Of a stretch of DNA of 64,000 nt, positions 33,900 to 42,607 are shown piece by piece. Where the stretch lies: contig DASSTS010000050.1 of assembly GCA_035707805.1 (NCBI GenBank), positions 1-64,000 on the forward strand. The letters are read 5' to 3'. A program made the position numbers and the translations under genes. The number at the start of each line of letters is the position of its first letter. Within the stretch, counting starts at the first letter, position 1. The DNA is from Castellaniella sp035707805 (GTDB lineage Bacteria; Pseudomonadota; Gammaproteobacteria; Burkholderiales; Burkholderiaceae_B). The notes under the pieces are model-generated. The model saw only the letters and a list, made by a program, of their open reading frames with translations. It did not search any database and was not told the DNA's origin.

Positions 33900-35372
33900 A
33901 TGGCTTCCACCCCTGATGTCATCCTGCCGCCGGCGCCCCCGAAAAACGGGCGCACGGCCGGCATCGTCCAGTTCGTGCGCCGGCGCATCGCCGCCCGCGA
34001 ATGGCAGCCGGGCGCCCGGCTGCCGTCGCTGCGCTCGATGGCGGCCCAGCAAGGGGTTTCCAAGTCCACCGTCGTCGAGGCCTATGACCGGCTCGCCGCC
34101 GACGGCACGATCCAGGCCCGGCCCGGATCCGGCTTCTACGTCGCGGGCCCGCTGGCGCCGCTGACACTGGCCGAGATCGGCCCGCGGCTGGACCGCCAGA
34201 TCGATCCCCTCTGGGTGGCGCGCCAGTCCCTGGACTCGGGCTCCGAGGCTCCGAAACCCGGCTGCGGCTGGCTGCCCGCCGCCTGGATGCCGGTGGAGGG
34301 CATCCGGGCTGCGCTGCGCCAGGCGGCCCGAGCCCCCGACGCGGCCCTGACCGACTATGCGGCATCCCTCGGCCTGCCGGCCCTGCGCGGCCTGATCGCC
34401 CGGCGCCTGCTGCAACACGGCCAGCGCGTCGATCCGCAGCACATCCTGCTCACGGATTCCGGCACCCAGGCGGTGGACCTGCTGTGCCGCTTCCTGATCA
34501 AGCCCGGCGACACGGTCCTGGTCGACGATCCCTGCTACTACAACTTCCTGGCCCTGCTGCGCGCGCACCAGGCGCACATCGTCGGCGTGCCGCACCGGCC
34601 CGACGGCCCTGACATGGCGCTGTTTCGCCGCGCCCTGGCGCAACACCGGCCGCGCCTCTATCTCAGCAATTCGGGCCTGCACAATCCCACCGGCGCCAGC
34701 CTGTCGGCCGCCAAGGCCCGCCGGATCCTGGACCTGGCCGAGGCCCACGACCTGATCCTGATCGAAGACGACATCTTCGGGGATTTCGAGTCCGAGCCCT
34801 CGGCCCGCCTGGCTTCACTGGACGCGGGGGGACGGGTCGTGCGGATCGGCAGCTTCTCCAAGACCTTGTCGGCCAGCCTGCGATGCGGCTACCTGGCCAC
34901 GCGGTCCGACTGGATCGATCCCCTGGCCGACCTGCGCACGGCGACCTCGTTCTCGGGCAACGGACTGAACCAGGCCGTCATCCTGCACCTGTTGCGCGAC
35001 AGCGCCTGGCCCCGGCACGTCGGCCTGCTGCGCCAGCGCCTCGCGCAGGACATGGACCGGGCCCTCGGCCTGCTGCGCGGTCTCGGGCTGCGGCCCTGGC
35101 ACATTCCCCGGGGCGGCATGTTCCTGTGGTGCCGCCTGCCCGAGGGCGTGGATGGCGCGCGGCTCGCGCGGCTGGCCCTGAGGCAGGGTCTGGTGCTGGC
35201 GCCGGGCAACGTCTTCAGCGTATCCCGCAGCGCGGGCGACATGATGCGGTTCAACGTCTCGCAGATGGGCGATCCCCGGCTGGCGGGGCAACTCGCTACA
35301 CTGATGGCACAGGCCCGCCAAGGCCCGCCGGAGCCGGCGGACGAACCGGCCCTTCTCGGAAACGCCACATGA
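33900..35372 (+). CDS. MocR/PdxR-type regulator (GntR helix-turn-helix plus aminotransferase fold)
   Basis: A 490-residue regulator. Residues 18-80 form a GntR winged helix (LPSLRSMAAQQGVSKSTVVE, ending ARPGSGFYVA). The rest is a class I aminotransferase fold that binds pyridoxal phosphate. The cofactor lysine is K321 in GSFSKTLSASLR, and SGLHNPTGASL and EDDIFGDF are present. Such proteins sense PLP or a PLP adduct of an amino compound and control vitamin B6, GABA or exporter genes. Divergent from the EamA transporter, the probable target. Its stop overlaps the start of ung. Confidence 0.92.
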   Translation: MASTPDVILPPAPPKNGRTAGIVQFVRRRIAAREWQPGARLPSLRSMAAQQGVSKSTVVEAYDRLAADGTIQARPGSGFYVAGPLAPLTLAEIGPRLDRQIDPLWVARQSLDSGSEAPKPGCGWLPAAWMPVEGIRAALRQAARAPDAALTDYAASLGLPALRGLIARRLLQHGQRVDPQHILLTDSGTQAVDLLCRFLIKPGDTVLVDDPCYYNFLALLRAHQAHIVGVPHRPDGPDMALFRRALAQHRPRLYLSNSGLHNPTGASLSAAKARRILDLAEAHDLILIEDDIFGDFESEPSARLASLDAGGRVVRIGSFSKTLSASLRCGYLATRSDWIDPLADLRTATSFSGNGLNQAVILHLLRDSAWPRHVGLLRQRLAQDMDRALGLLRGLGLRPWHIPRGGMFLWCRLPEGVDGARLARLALRQGLVLAPGNVFSVSRSAGDMMRFNVSQMGDPRLAGQLATLMAQARQGPPEPADEPALLGNAT

Positions 35373-36154
35373 CACAGAACACCCCGGACACGACGGCGCA
35401 GAACACCTTCCACGGCACCCTGCACGAGCAGATCGAGACTTTGCCGCCCGCATGGCGGTCCACCCTGCAGGCGCCGCACCTGCGGGACATCCTCGCCCGG
35501 CTGGACGGCATGCTGGCCGAGCGGCTGGCGGCCGGCGCGCAGATCTTTCCGCTGCGCCCCTTCCGCGCCCTGATCGAGACGCCCCCCGACGCCGTGCAGG
35601 TCGTCATCGTGGGCCAGGACCCCTACCACGGCCCGAACCAGGCCCAGGGCCTGGCCTTCTCGGTGCCGGACTTCTGCCCGACGCCCCCCAGCCTGCGCAA
35701 TATGTTCAAGGAACTGGCGCTGGAATACGGCGCCCCCGAACAGGCGCCGCGCAACAGCCTAGTGCGCTGGGCGCGCCAGGGGGTGCTGCTGCTGAACACG
35801 TCCCTGACCGTGGAGGCCCATCAACCGGCATCCCATGCCCGCAAAGGCTGGGAACACATCACCGACGCGCTGATCATGCGGGTGCTGCGCGAGCCGCGGC
35901 CCAAGGTCCTGCTGCTGTGGGGATCCCATGCCCAGGCGCGCCGCCACCTGCTGGAACTGCAGACGCCGGCGGGGCCGGTGCAGGTGCTGATGGCCAACCA
36001 TCCCTCGCCGCTGTCGGCCCAGCGCCCGCCGCGCCCCTTCATCGGCTGCGGCCATTTCCGCCAGGCGAACGAGTGGCTGCAGGACCAGGGAGAATCAGGG
36101 GTCGACTGGATGCTCGCCCGCACGCCGGCTGCCGCTGCGGGATATGGCGACTGA
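35369..36154 (+). CDS. ung: Uracil-DNA glycosylase, family 1
   Basis: Removes uracil from DNA in base-excision repair. A 261-residue protein with both catalytic motifs: VGQDPYHGPNQAQGLAFSV (water-activating Asp) and MANHPSPLS (catalytic His). Family 1 proteins are usually about 225 residues; the extra length is at both ends. ATG 35369 overlaps the MocR stop (ATGA), so ung is translationally coupled to a regulator gene, an unusual placement. Its last 60 bases overlap the convergent diguanylate cyclase gene. Confidence 0.96.
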   Translation: MTQNTPDTTAQNTFHGTLHEQIETLPPAWRSTLQAPHLRDILARLDGMLAERLAAGAQIFPLRPFRALIETPPDAVQVVIVGQDPYHGPNQAQGLAFSVPDFCPTPPSLRNMFKELALEYGAPEQAPRNSLVRWARQGVLLLNTSLTVEAHQPASHARKGWEHITDALIMRVLREPRPKVLLLWGSHAQARRHLLELQTPAGPVQVLMANHPSPLSAQRPPRPFIGCGHFRQANEWLQDQGESGVDWMLARTPAAAAGYGD

Positions 36155-37318
36155 ATCCGCGGCCTCGGCCGCGGGCACGGCCACCGGCCACACCCGGATG
36201 CAGTCGCGGCCGGCGGTCTTGGCCGCATACAGCGCCTGGTCGGCCCGGGCCAGCAGCCGGTCGAGGTCGTAGCCGGCCTGGCGCGAACAGGCGATCCCGA
36301 CGCTGGCCGTCAGGCGATCGGGCACCACGTGGGTTTGCGAGGACAGCCCGCCACGGATGCGGCCGGCCAGGTTCTCGGCCCCCAGCGGCCCCAGGCCGAC
36401 GGCGATCACGACGAATTCCTCGCCGCCCAGCCGGGCGCACAGCCTGCCCTCGCCCGAGGCGCGGCGCAGCGCCCCGGCAAAATGCACCAGGACCCGGTCG
36501 CCGGCTTCGTGGCCGAAACGGTCGTTGACCTGCTTGAACCAGTCCAGGTCGCACATCAGCACGGCCACGTCCATCCCGGTCAAGCGTGCCTGGGCCAGCA
36601 TGCCCGCGCTGCGCTCGAACAAGGCGCGGCGATTGGGCAGGCCCGTCAAGGCGTCGTGCAAGGCCGCGTGCCGGTAATTCTGTTCGGCGCGCGCACGCAC
36701 CATCATCAGGATGCCAAAGGACAGGCAGATGGCGAAGAACAGGCCTTCGAACATGACGACGCCGAAATCGGGCCGGTTCGGCCAGACCGCACCGGGCAGG
36801 GAGCCGCCGGGAACCCGGTACGCGTAGAACAGGGCGTGGATCGCGAGGAATACGAGCAGCGGCGAGGCCGCGGCCGGATTGCGCCGGCATTCGGGCCACA
36901 CGGAGGCCAGACCCGCGACGATATAGAACAGCGTCAGGACCGAGTAGATGCCGACCCGCAGGTCGACGTCCGCGCGAAACGCCGGCCACTGATACAGCAG
37001 CAGCCACGCCGCCGCCCCGGCCAGCAGCCAGTGCCAGGCGACGGGCCTGCCGCGAAAGACGTTCAGGCTGGTCCACAGGCAGGCGTGCGCCGTGATCAGG
37101 AACATGTTGGCCAAGCCGACGGCGACGAACTGCAACTGCGGCTGCCCGCGAACGACGCCCAGCAGGAAACCCGCACAGGCCAGCCACATCCCGCAGCCCG
37201 CCCAGAGCAAGGTGCGGTCGCGCCGCCCCTGGAACGAAGCCAGGAACGTCAGGCCGCCGACCAGGAACAGGACGAAGGCTTCGACGACGAGCATGGTGCC
37301 TGGATCGAGTTTCATCAT
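36095..37318 (-). CDS. Membrane diguanylate cyclase
   Basis: A protein of about 407 residues: six or seven membrane helices in the first 210 residues, then a GGDEF domain (about 235-395) with the intact active site ARLGGEEFVVIA near residue 298 and the metal/GTP segment CDLDWFKQVNDRFGHEAGD. The I-site RxxD is absent (SGEG at that position), so feedback inhibition by cyclic di-GMP is unlikely. Tandem ATG codons at 37318 and 37315, neither with a clear ribosome-binding site; a GTG at 37351 is also possible. The 3' end overlaps ung. Confidence 0.9.
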   Translation of the reverse strand: MMKLDPGTMLVVEAFVLFLVGGLTFLASFQGRRDRTLLWAGCGMWLACAGFLLGVVRGQPQLQFVAVGLANMFLITAHACLWTSLNVFRGRPVAWHWLLAGAAAWLLLYQWPAFRADVDLRVGIYSVLTLFYIVAGLASVWPECRRNPAAASPLLVFLAIHALFYAYRVPGGSLPGAVWPNRPDFGVVMFEGLFFAICLSFGILMMVRARAEQNYRHAALHDALTGLPNRRALFERSAGMLAQARLTGMDVAVLMCDLDWFKQVNDRFGHEAGDRVLVHFAGALRRASGEGRLCARLGGEEFVVIAVGLGPLGAENLAGRIRGGLSSQTHVVPDRLTASVGIACSRQAGYDLDRLLARADQALYAAKTAGRDCIRVWPVAVPAAEAADSVAISRSGSRRAGEHPVDP

Positions 37319-37402
37319 CGGATAAAGTGTTTGACGTGTGCGGTACCGCACCTTACCGCATCAGGGCGCGCAAGTGCGCGAAAGGACCTCGAGCCCTGCG
37401 GC

Positions 37403-37408
37403 TATGAT
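37403..37408 (+). promoter_or_regulatory. -10 element of the EamA-like gene
   Basis: TATGAT in the context GGCTATGATAG, 34 bases before the start codon. No clear -35 hexamer is visible. The GGCTAT-type context recurs before several genes of this window. Confidence 0.45.
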
Positions 37409-37441
37409 AGAGGGTCCAAGCAGCCTCCTGTCGCCTCTCCC

Positions 37442-38293
37442 ATGGGCATTTCCTACGATCTGGTCTATGCCGTCGTCCTCGCCGGCGCGCTGATGCACGC
37501 CATCTGGAACGCCCTGGTCAAGAGCAGTTCCGATACCTGGCTGAGCGCCATCGGCATCGCGGTGTGGTCCGGCCTGCTGGCGGCGTGCGCGCTGCCCTGG
37601 CTGCCGGCGCCGGCCGCGGCCAGCGTGCCGTTCATCCTGCTGTCGCTGGTGCTGCAGGTCAGCTACATGCGCCTGCTCGCCCGGATCTACCAGATCATGG
37701 ACATGAGCGTGGGCTATCCCGTCATGCGCGGCACGGCTCCCTTGCTGGTCACCGTGGTGGCGGTCGTCTTCCTGGGCGACTCGCCCGGCCTGCCCGCCGT
37801 GGCCGGCATCCTGGCGATCTGCGCGGGCATCCTCTGCATCGGCCTGCCGTCGCGCCGGGGCGCCAAGACATCGCCCGCCGGCCTGCGGCTGGCGGTCCTG
37901 AACGCCGCCGTGATCGCCGGATACACCCTGGTGGACGGCACCGGCGTCCGCCTGTCGGGGGCGCCGGTCTCCTATACGCTCTGGATCTTCGTGGCCCAGG
38001 CACTGGCGATGGCGGCCCTGGGATTTTCCGCCCGGGGGCCCCTGCTGCTGCGCCAGCTGCGGGCGGGATGGGGACGCGGCCTGGTGGGCGGCGTCGGCTC
38101 CCTGGCCTCCTACGGCACGGCGCTGTGGGCGATGACGCTGGCGCCCATCCCCACCGTTGCGGCGCTGCGCGAAACCTCGATCCTGTTCGGCATGCTGATC
38201 TCGGGCCTGGTGCTGCGCGAGGCCCTGACGCGGCGGCGCCTGCTGGGCGCCGGCATCCTGGTGCTGGGCGCCGCGGCGCTGCGGCTGCACTGA
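37442..38293 (+). CDS. EamA-family (DMT) transporter
   Basis: A 283-residue inner-membrane protein with about ten helices in two EamA repeats (GALMHAIWNALVKSS at the start, LRLAVLNAAVIAGYTLVDG in the middle, ETSILFGMLISGLVLRE near the end). It differs clearly from the other EamA protein at 33 kb. Substrate unknown; small metabolite export is usual. A TATGAT -10 lies 34 bases upstream, so it is probably transcribed alone. Confidence 0.87.
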   Translation: MGISYDLVYAVVLAGALMHAIWNALVKSSSDTWLSAIGIAVWSGLLAACALPWLPAPAAASVPFILLSLVLQVSYMRLLARIYQIMDMSVGYPVMRGTAPLLVTVVAVVFLGDSPGLPAVAGILAICAGILCIGLPSRRGAKTSPAGLRLAVLNAAVIAGYTLVDGTGVRLSGAPVSYTLWIFVAQALAMAALGFSARGPLLLRQLRAGWGRGLVGGVGSLASYGTALWAMTLAPIPTVAALRETSILFGMLISGLVLREALTRRRLLGAGILVLGAAALRLH

Positions 38294-38341
38294 GCCGCCG
38301 TCCGGGCGGCCCGGCACGCGGCCCCGGCGGCGGGCGGCCCC

Positions 38342-38347
38342 TATAAT
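38342..38347 (+). promoter_or_regulatory. -10 element of azlCD
   Basis: A perfect TATAAT, in the context CCCCTATAATGCC. Transcription would begin near 38354, which argues against an ATG at 38353 and for the internal start of azlC at 38416. No TTGACA-like -35 is seen in the GC-rich sequence upstream. Confidence 0.55.
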
Positions 38348-38415
38348 GCCGCATGGCGCCGCCCCGGCCTCGTCGGGGCCGCCGCCCGCCCATACCGCCG
38401 CACCGTCCCAGGAAC

Positions 38416-39120
38416 ATGCCACCCGCCGCCTCTCCGCCGCTTTCCATCGCCAGCCTGACCACCCCGGTGGCCATGGGCTACATCCCGCTGGGCGCCGTCT
38501 TCGGCTTCCTTTTCGTCCAGGCCGGCGGCGCGGCCTGGCTGGCCGTGGCGTCCAGCCTGCTGGTCTATGCGGGAGCGGCGCAGTTCATGATGGTCCCGAT
38601 GCTGGCCGCGGGCCTGCCGGTCGGCACGATCGCCCTGGCGACCCTGGTGCTGAACCTGCGCCATGTGTTCTACGGCCTGTCGCTGCTGAACGACATGCCC
38701 GCCGGCCGCTGGCAGCGCTGGTACAGCATCTTCGCGCTGACGGACGAATCCTATTCCGTCCTCACCGCCCTGCCGGGGCCGGTGCGCCCCCGCCGCATGG
38801 CGCTGGTGTGCGCGCTGAACCAGGGCTGGTGGGTGCTCGGCACCGTGCTGGGCGTCATCCTCGGCGCCCGGGTCCGGCTGGGGCTGACGGGCCTGGACTT
38901 CGCCCTGGCCGCGCTCTTTGCCGTGCTGGCCGTGGAGCAGTGGCGGGCGCGGCGCGACCTGGTGCCGGTCTGGACGGCGCTGGCGTCCTACGCCCTGGCG
39001 CTGGCCATCCTGCCCGGCCAGGCCCTGGCGGTGGCCATCGCCGCCTGCCTCGCCGCGGCCGCGTGGCGGCCGGTCCAGACGGCCGCCGCCGCGGCACACC
39101 CGGAGACCCGCCATGACTGA
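38416..39120 (+). CDS. azlC: Branched-chain amino acid exporter large subunit, AzlC family
   Basis: A 234-residue inner-membrane protein of the AzlC/YgaZ family that exports branched-chain amino acids with a small partner. Family segments are MGYIPLGAVFGFLFVQAG, VYAGAAQFMMVPMLAAG and NLRHVFYGLSLLND. I chose ATG 38416 with CCAGGA close upstream. An in-frame ATG at 38353 would lie at the predicted transcription start and add an arginine-rich tail without membrane character. Overlaps azlD by eight bases. Confidence 0.9.
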   Translation: MPPAASPPLSIASLTTPVAMGYIPLGAVFGFLFVQAGGAAWLAVASSLLVYAGAAQFMMVPMLAAGLPVGTIALATLVLNLRHVFYGLSLLNDMPAGRWQRWYSIFALTDESYSVLTALPGPVRPRRMALVCALNQGWWVLGTVLGVILGARVRLGLTGLDFALAALFAVLAVEQWRARRDLVPVWTALASYALALAILPGQALAVAIAACLAAAAWRPVQTAAAAAHPETRHD

Positions 39121-39439
39121 GACCGGCTATGTCCTGACGGTCATCGTGGCCATGGCCGCCATCACCCTGGGGTTGCGCGCCCTGCCCTTCATCGGCGGCC
39201 ACTGGCTGCGCCGCCATCCGGTCGTTCACAAGCTGGGCGCCACGCTGCCTTTGTCCATCATGGTCCTGCTGCTGGCGGACACGGTTGCCGGCCAGACCCG
39301 CGGCAACCCCGCGGGACCCTGGCCCTGGCAGGAGCTGGCCGCCGTCCTGCTGACCGTGCTGCTGCAATGGCGCGGCCGCCAGGCCTTGCTGAGCATCGCG
39401 GCCGGCACGGCGGCCTACATGGTGCTGCGGGCGCTGTAG
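39113..39439 (+). CDS. azlD: Branched-chain amino acid exporter small subunit, AzlD family
   Basis: A 108-residue protein with three to four hydrophobic helices, the small partner of AzlC (YgaH-like). The family motif LGLRALPFIGGHWLRRHP near the N-terminus and LPLSIMVLLLADTV in the middle are visible. The start overlaps the azlC end by eight bases, so the two are made together. It ends 54 bases before yajQ. Confidence 0.9.
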   Translation: MTETGYVLTVIVAMAAITLGLRALPFIGGHWLRRHPVVHKLGATLPLSIMVLLLADTVAGQTRGNPAGPWPWQELAAVLLTVLLQWRGRQALLSIAAGTAAYMVLRAL

Positions 39440-39455
39440 GCGCCGCGCGACCTCT

Positions 39456-39461
39456 TACAAT
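39456..39461 (+). promoter_or_regulatory. -10 element of yajQ
   Basis: TACAAT in CTTACAATCGAGGG, 32 bases before the yajQ start codon. A run of seven T residues follows in the leader. A -35 element is not evident. Confidence 0.45.
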
Positions 39462-39493
39462 CGAGGGATCGTTTTTTTCCCCAGGATGCCACC

Positions 39494-39976
39494 ATGCCCA
39501 GCTTTGACGTCGTCTCGGAAGTCGACAAGCACGAACTCACCAATGCCGTCGACCAGGCCAACCGCGAACTGGCGACCCGCTTCGATTTCAAGGGCACCGA
39601 CGCCCGCTTCGAACTGGAAGGCTACGTCGTGACCCAGTCCGCCCCCAGTGCGTTCCAGCTCAAGCAGATGCTGGACATCCTGCGCGCACGCCTGTCGGCG
39701 CGCGGCATCGACGTGCGCTGCCTGGAGGCGGACGATCCCCTGGAAAACCTCGGCGGCGCCCGACAGAAGATCACGGTCCGCCAGGGCATCGAGCAGGCCA
39801 CCGCCAAAAAACTGATCGCCGCCATCAAGCAGGCCAAGCTGAAGGTCGAATCCCAGATCAACGGCGACAAGCTGCGCGTCTCGGGCAAGAAGCGCGACGA
39901 CCTGCAGCAAGCCATCGCGCTGCTGCGCAAGGCCGAGGTCGACCTGCCGCTGCAGTATCAGAATTTCCGGGACTGA
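39494..39976 (+). CDS. yajQ: YajQ-family nucleotide-binding protein, cyclic-di-GMP effector type
   Basis: A 160-residue cytoplasmic protein of the YajQ (UPF0234) family. Members have two ferredoxin-like folds, and some bind cyclic di-GMP and act with transcription factors in virulence and biofilm control. The N-terminal PSFDVVSEVDKHELTNAVDQ and the C-terminal DDLQQAIALLRKAEVDLPLQ are typical. AGGAT lies upstream of the ATG. It has its own -10 element, and cyclic-di-GMP enzymes lie nearby, though not in the same operon. Confidence 0.95.
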   Translation: MPSFDVVSEVDKHELTNAVDQANRELATRFDFKGTDARFELEGYVVTQSAPSAFQLKQMLDILRARLSARGIDVRCLEADDPLENLGGARQKITVRQGIEQATAKKLIAAIKQAKLKVESQINGDKLRVSGKKRDDLQQAIALLRKAEVDLPLQYQNFRD

Positions 39977-39988
39977 GGACGCGGCGCC

Positions 39989-40723
39989 CTAGGGGCGCGC
40001 CGCCATCGCCGCCAGGCGGGACGCCAGAGCGTCCGAGCCCAGCGACGCCTCGTAATGCGCCCGCAGCGCCGCGGCGTCGTATTGCCCCGCCGCGACGCGC
40101 GCCAGATCGGCCTTCATGGTCCTCAGCACGGCGGGCTCGCAGCCGCGGATGCTGTCCAGGTAACGGTCCACGGCCCCCGGCAGCTCCGCCCGTTCCACGA
40201 GCTCCTGCAGAAAGCCGATACGCAGCATTTCCTGGTCATGGACCGCCTGGGCGGTCAGGAACAGTTTCTTGGACGCGGCCAGGCCCAGCACCGTCACGTA
40301 GCGGCGGATTCCGGCGGGATAGTAATGCAGGCCGATGCGCGAGGCGGGCATGAGAAAGCGGCTGCCGGCCACGCCGATGCGGAAATCGCAGCACAGGGCC
40401 AGATCGGTCGCGCCGCCATAGACGCTGCCGTTCAGGGCGCAGATCGTCGGCAGCGGAAACTGTTCGAGTTCGTCCAGCATGTCCTCGAAGCGGTGGTCCA
40501 GCTGGCCCCGGATCGCGCCCAGGGTATAGCCGGAACTGAAGGTCTTATCGCCCGAGCCCGTCACGACCAGCGCGCGCAGGCCGTCCCGGGACGCCGCGCG
40601 GCGCAGGTGCCCGCTGATCACCTCGCAGTCCTCGGGGGCGATGCGGTTGTGCTGCGACGTCCTGCGCAGCGTCAGGGTGGCGACGTCATCTTCGAATTCC
40701 AGTCCGGGCGCTTGGTCCTGCAT
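39989..40723 (-). CDS. Crotonase-superfamily protein without both hydratase glutamates
   Basis: A 244-residue enoyl-CoA hydratase/isomerase-family protein acting on a CoA thioester. The oxyanion-hole segments are present (DKTFSSGYTLGAI and ALNGSVYGGATDLALCCDFR). The two catalytic glutamates of enoyl-CoA hydratase are not: the first position reads GGATDLAL and the second MPASRIGL. The run IGLHYYPAGI recalls methylmalonyl-CoA decarboxylase (YgfG), which also lacks them. The reaction is thus uncertain; decarboxylation or isomerisation is as likely as hydration. Last gene of the CoA-transferase/TRAP operon, 35 bases after the large permease, with GAGGAG before its ATG. Confidence 0.85.
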   Translation of the reverse strand: MQDQAPGLEFEDDVATLTLRRTSQHNRIAPEDCEVISGHLRRAASRDGLRALVVTGSGDKTFSSGYTLGAIRGQLDHRFEDMLDELEQFPLPTICALNGSVYGGATDLALCCDFRIGVAGSRFLMPASRIGLHYYPAGIRRYVTVLGLAASKKLFLTAQAVHDQEMLRIGFLQELVERAELPGAVDRYLDSIRGCEPAVLRTMKADLARVAAGQYDAAALRAHYEASLGSDALASRLAAMAARP

Positions 40724-40758
40724 GTCATGGCTCCTCGATCATTGTTCCGGCTTCCCGT

Positions 40759-42084
40759 TCAGGTTCCCGCGCCCATCAGGTAATCGGGCAGCCAGGTCGC
40801 CAGGCCGGGGAAGACGGCCAGCACCACGATGAACGCCAGCATGATGGCGACAAAGGGCAGTACGCCCAGCATGATGTCGCGCAAGGCCACCTGCGGGGCA
40901 ACCCCCTGGATGACGAACAGGTTCAGTCCCAAGGGGGGATGGATCAGGCCGATCTCCAGGTTGATGGTCATGACGATGGAGAACCAGACCAGATCGATGT
41001 GGCTTTGCGTCAGCACCGGCAGGATGACGGGCATGCTCATCAGGATGACCGACACCGGCGGCAGGAAGAATCCCGCCACCAGCAGGAAGACATTCAGCAG
41101 CAGGATCAGCTGCCAGTCGCTCAGCCCCCAGCCGAAGACCCATTCGGCCAGGCTCTGCGTGATGTACAGGTAGGACATCATGTAGGCGTACACCGCGGCG
41201 CCCGCCACGATCATGAGGATCATGCACGACTCGCGCACGGTATCGCGCATCATGGGCCAGACATCGCGCATGCGGTAGGTGCGGTACAGGAAGACCACCA
41301 GCGCCATCGCCAGGAAGGCGGCCACCGCCGCGACTTCCGAGGGCGTGGCGAAGCCGGTGTACATGAACACGGTGACGGCGACGATGATGGCCAGGAACGG
41401 CAGGGACCGGACCGAGCCGCGCAGCTTCTGTCCCCAGGTATAGGACTCCGCGGCGGCCCTGTCCGCGCCGCGGATCCGGTCGAAGCGCACGCTCGACAGC
41501 CAGGCGTACAGCGCGAACAGGACGACCAGCAGGATGCCGGGCACCACGCCCGCCAGGAACAGGCGCGCGATCGAGGTGTGGGTCACGATGCCGTACACGA
41601 TCAGGGTCAGCGAGGGCGGAATCAGGATGCCCAGGGTGCCGCCCGCCGCGATGGAGCCTGTCGCCAGGCGCGGCGGCACCTGGCGGTCGATCATCTCCGG
41701 GATCCCGATCTTGCCGATCGCCGCGGCCGTCGCGGGGCTGGACCCGCACATGGCGGCGAACAGCCCGCACCCCAGGATGTTGGCGATCACGAGGCCGCCG
41801 GGCACGCGCACCAGCCAGCGGTGCAGGGCCTCGTACAGGTCCTTGCCGGCCCGGGACGCGCCGATCGTGCAGCCCAGCAGCACGAACAGCGGGATGGTCA
41901 GGAGGGCGAAGCTGGACAGCTCGCCGATGAAGATGCTCGACACCGAGGACAGCGCCCCCGCATCGCCGAAGATCAGCAGGAACGCGATCGAGATCAGGAC
42001 CAGGCCGAACCCGATCGGGATGCCCGAGAACAGCACCAGGAAAGTGGCGATGAACAGCACGAAGCCGATCTGCAGTTCAGACAT
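40759..42084 (-). CDS. TRAP transporter large permease, DctM type
   Basis: A 441-residue inner-membrane protein with about twelve helices that drives uptake of a carboxylate with the sodium or proton gradient. Family segments are GCTIGASRAGKDLYEALHRW, MCGSSPATAAAIGKIGIPEM and AAGGTLGILIPPSLTLIVYG, ending HPPLGLNLFVIQGV. It overlaps the small permease gene by eight bases. Acts with the DctQ and DctP proteins encoded upstream. Confidence 0.95.
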   Translation of the reverse strand: MSELQIGFVLFIATFLVLFSGIPIGFGLVLISIAFLLIFGDAGALSSVSSIFIGELSSFALLTIPLFVLLGCTIGASRAGKDLYEALHRWLVRVPGGLVIANILGCGLFAAMCGSSPATAAAIGKIGIPEMIDRQVPPRLATGSIAAGGTLGILIPPSLTLIVYGIVTHTSIARLFLAGVVPGILLVVLFALYAWLSSVRFDRIRGADRAAAESYTWGQKLRGSVRSLPFLAIIVAVTVFMYTGFATPSEVAAVAAFLAMALVVFLYRTYRMRDVWPMMRDTVRESCMILMIVAGAAVYAYMMSYLYITQSLAEWVFGWGLSDWQLILLLNVFLLVAGFFLPPVSVILMSMPVILPVLTQSHIDLVWFSIVMTINLEIGLIHPPLGLNLFVIQGVAPQVALRDIMLGVLPFVAIMLAFIVVLAVFPGLATWLPDYLMGAGT

Positions 42085-42574
42085 GTTCCGCTCCCCGGCG
42101 TGCCTGGAAGGCCCGCGCGATGTCCAGGGCGTACTGGAATGCCGTCAGCAGCATGCCGACGGCCACCGTCGAGTACTTGGGCCACACGAGGGGCTGCCAG
42201 ATCCCCAGCGCACGCTCCTGGGTCACGTAGGCGTGGACCGTCATCTCCACGCCCGCGCAGCCCAGGTACAGGCACACCGCACAGGCCAGCACCTTGGGCA
42301 CCACCGCCATCCAGCGGGACGTCGAGGCGGACAGGACGTTTTCCAGCAGGTCCATCTTGACGTGCCCGCCCGTCACCAGGGTGTAGGGCGAGGCCAGGAA
42401 CGTCGCGCTGATCATCAGCTCGATCGCGGTCTCCAGTTCCCAGGAACTCTGCAGGCCGATCCCGCGCTTGAAGACCATCCACGTGATGATGAGGGTCGCG
42501 GCGACCAGCAGGACGGCGGCCACGACGGCCAGGGCGAGATTGACCCGGGCCATGCATTTTTCCAGGACGAGCAC
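42077..42574 (-). CDS. TRAP transporter small permease, DctQ type
   Basis: A four-helix inner-membrane protein of about 165 residues, the partner of DctM. The family segment WELETAIELMISATFLASPY is present. I prefer the GTG start at 42574 because GGAGG lies five bases upstream; an ATG at 42589 would add five residues but has no site. It is 33 bases after the binding-protein gene. Confidence 0.9.
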   Translation of the reverse strand: MLVLEKCMARVNLALAVVAAVLLVAATLIITWMVFKRGIGLQSSWELETAIELMISATFLASPYTLVTGGHVKMDLLENVLSASTSRWMAVVPKVLACAVCLYLGCAGVEMTVHAYVTQERALGIWQPLVWPKYSTVAVGMLLTAFQYALDIARAFQARRGAEHV

Positions 42575-42607
42575 GAGATCCTCCGGCATCCGTCTACAGG
42601 GTTCCCG

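Noticed and set aside
33900..35372. MocR protein as the OvoB sulfoxide lyase, since it has a PLP fold
   Set aside because: It begins with a complete GntR helix-turn-helix and is paired with an exporter across an operator; it is a regulator.
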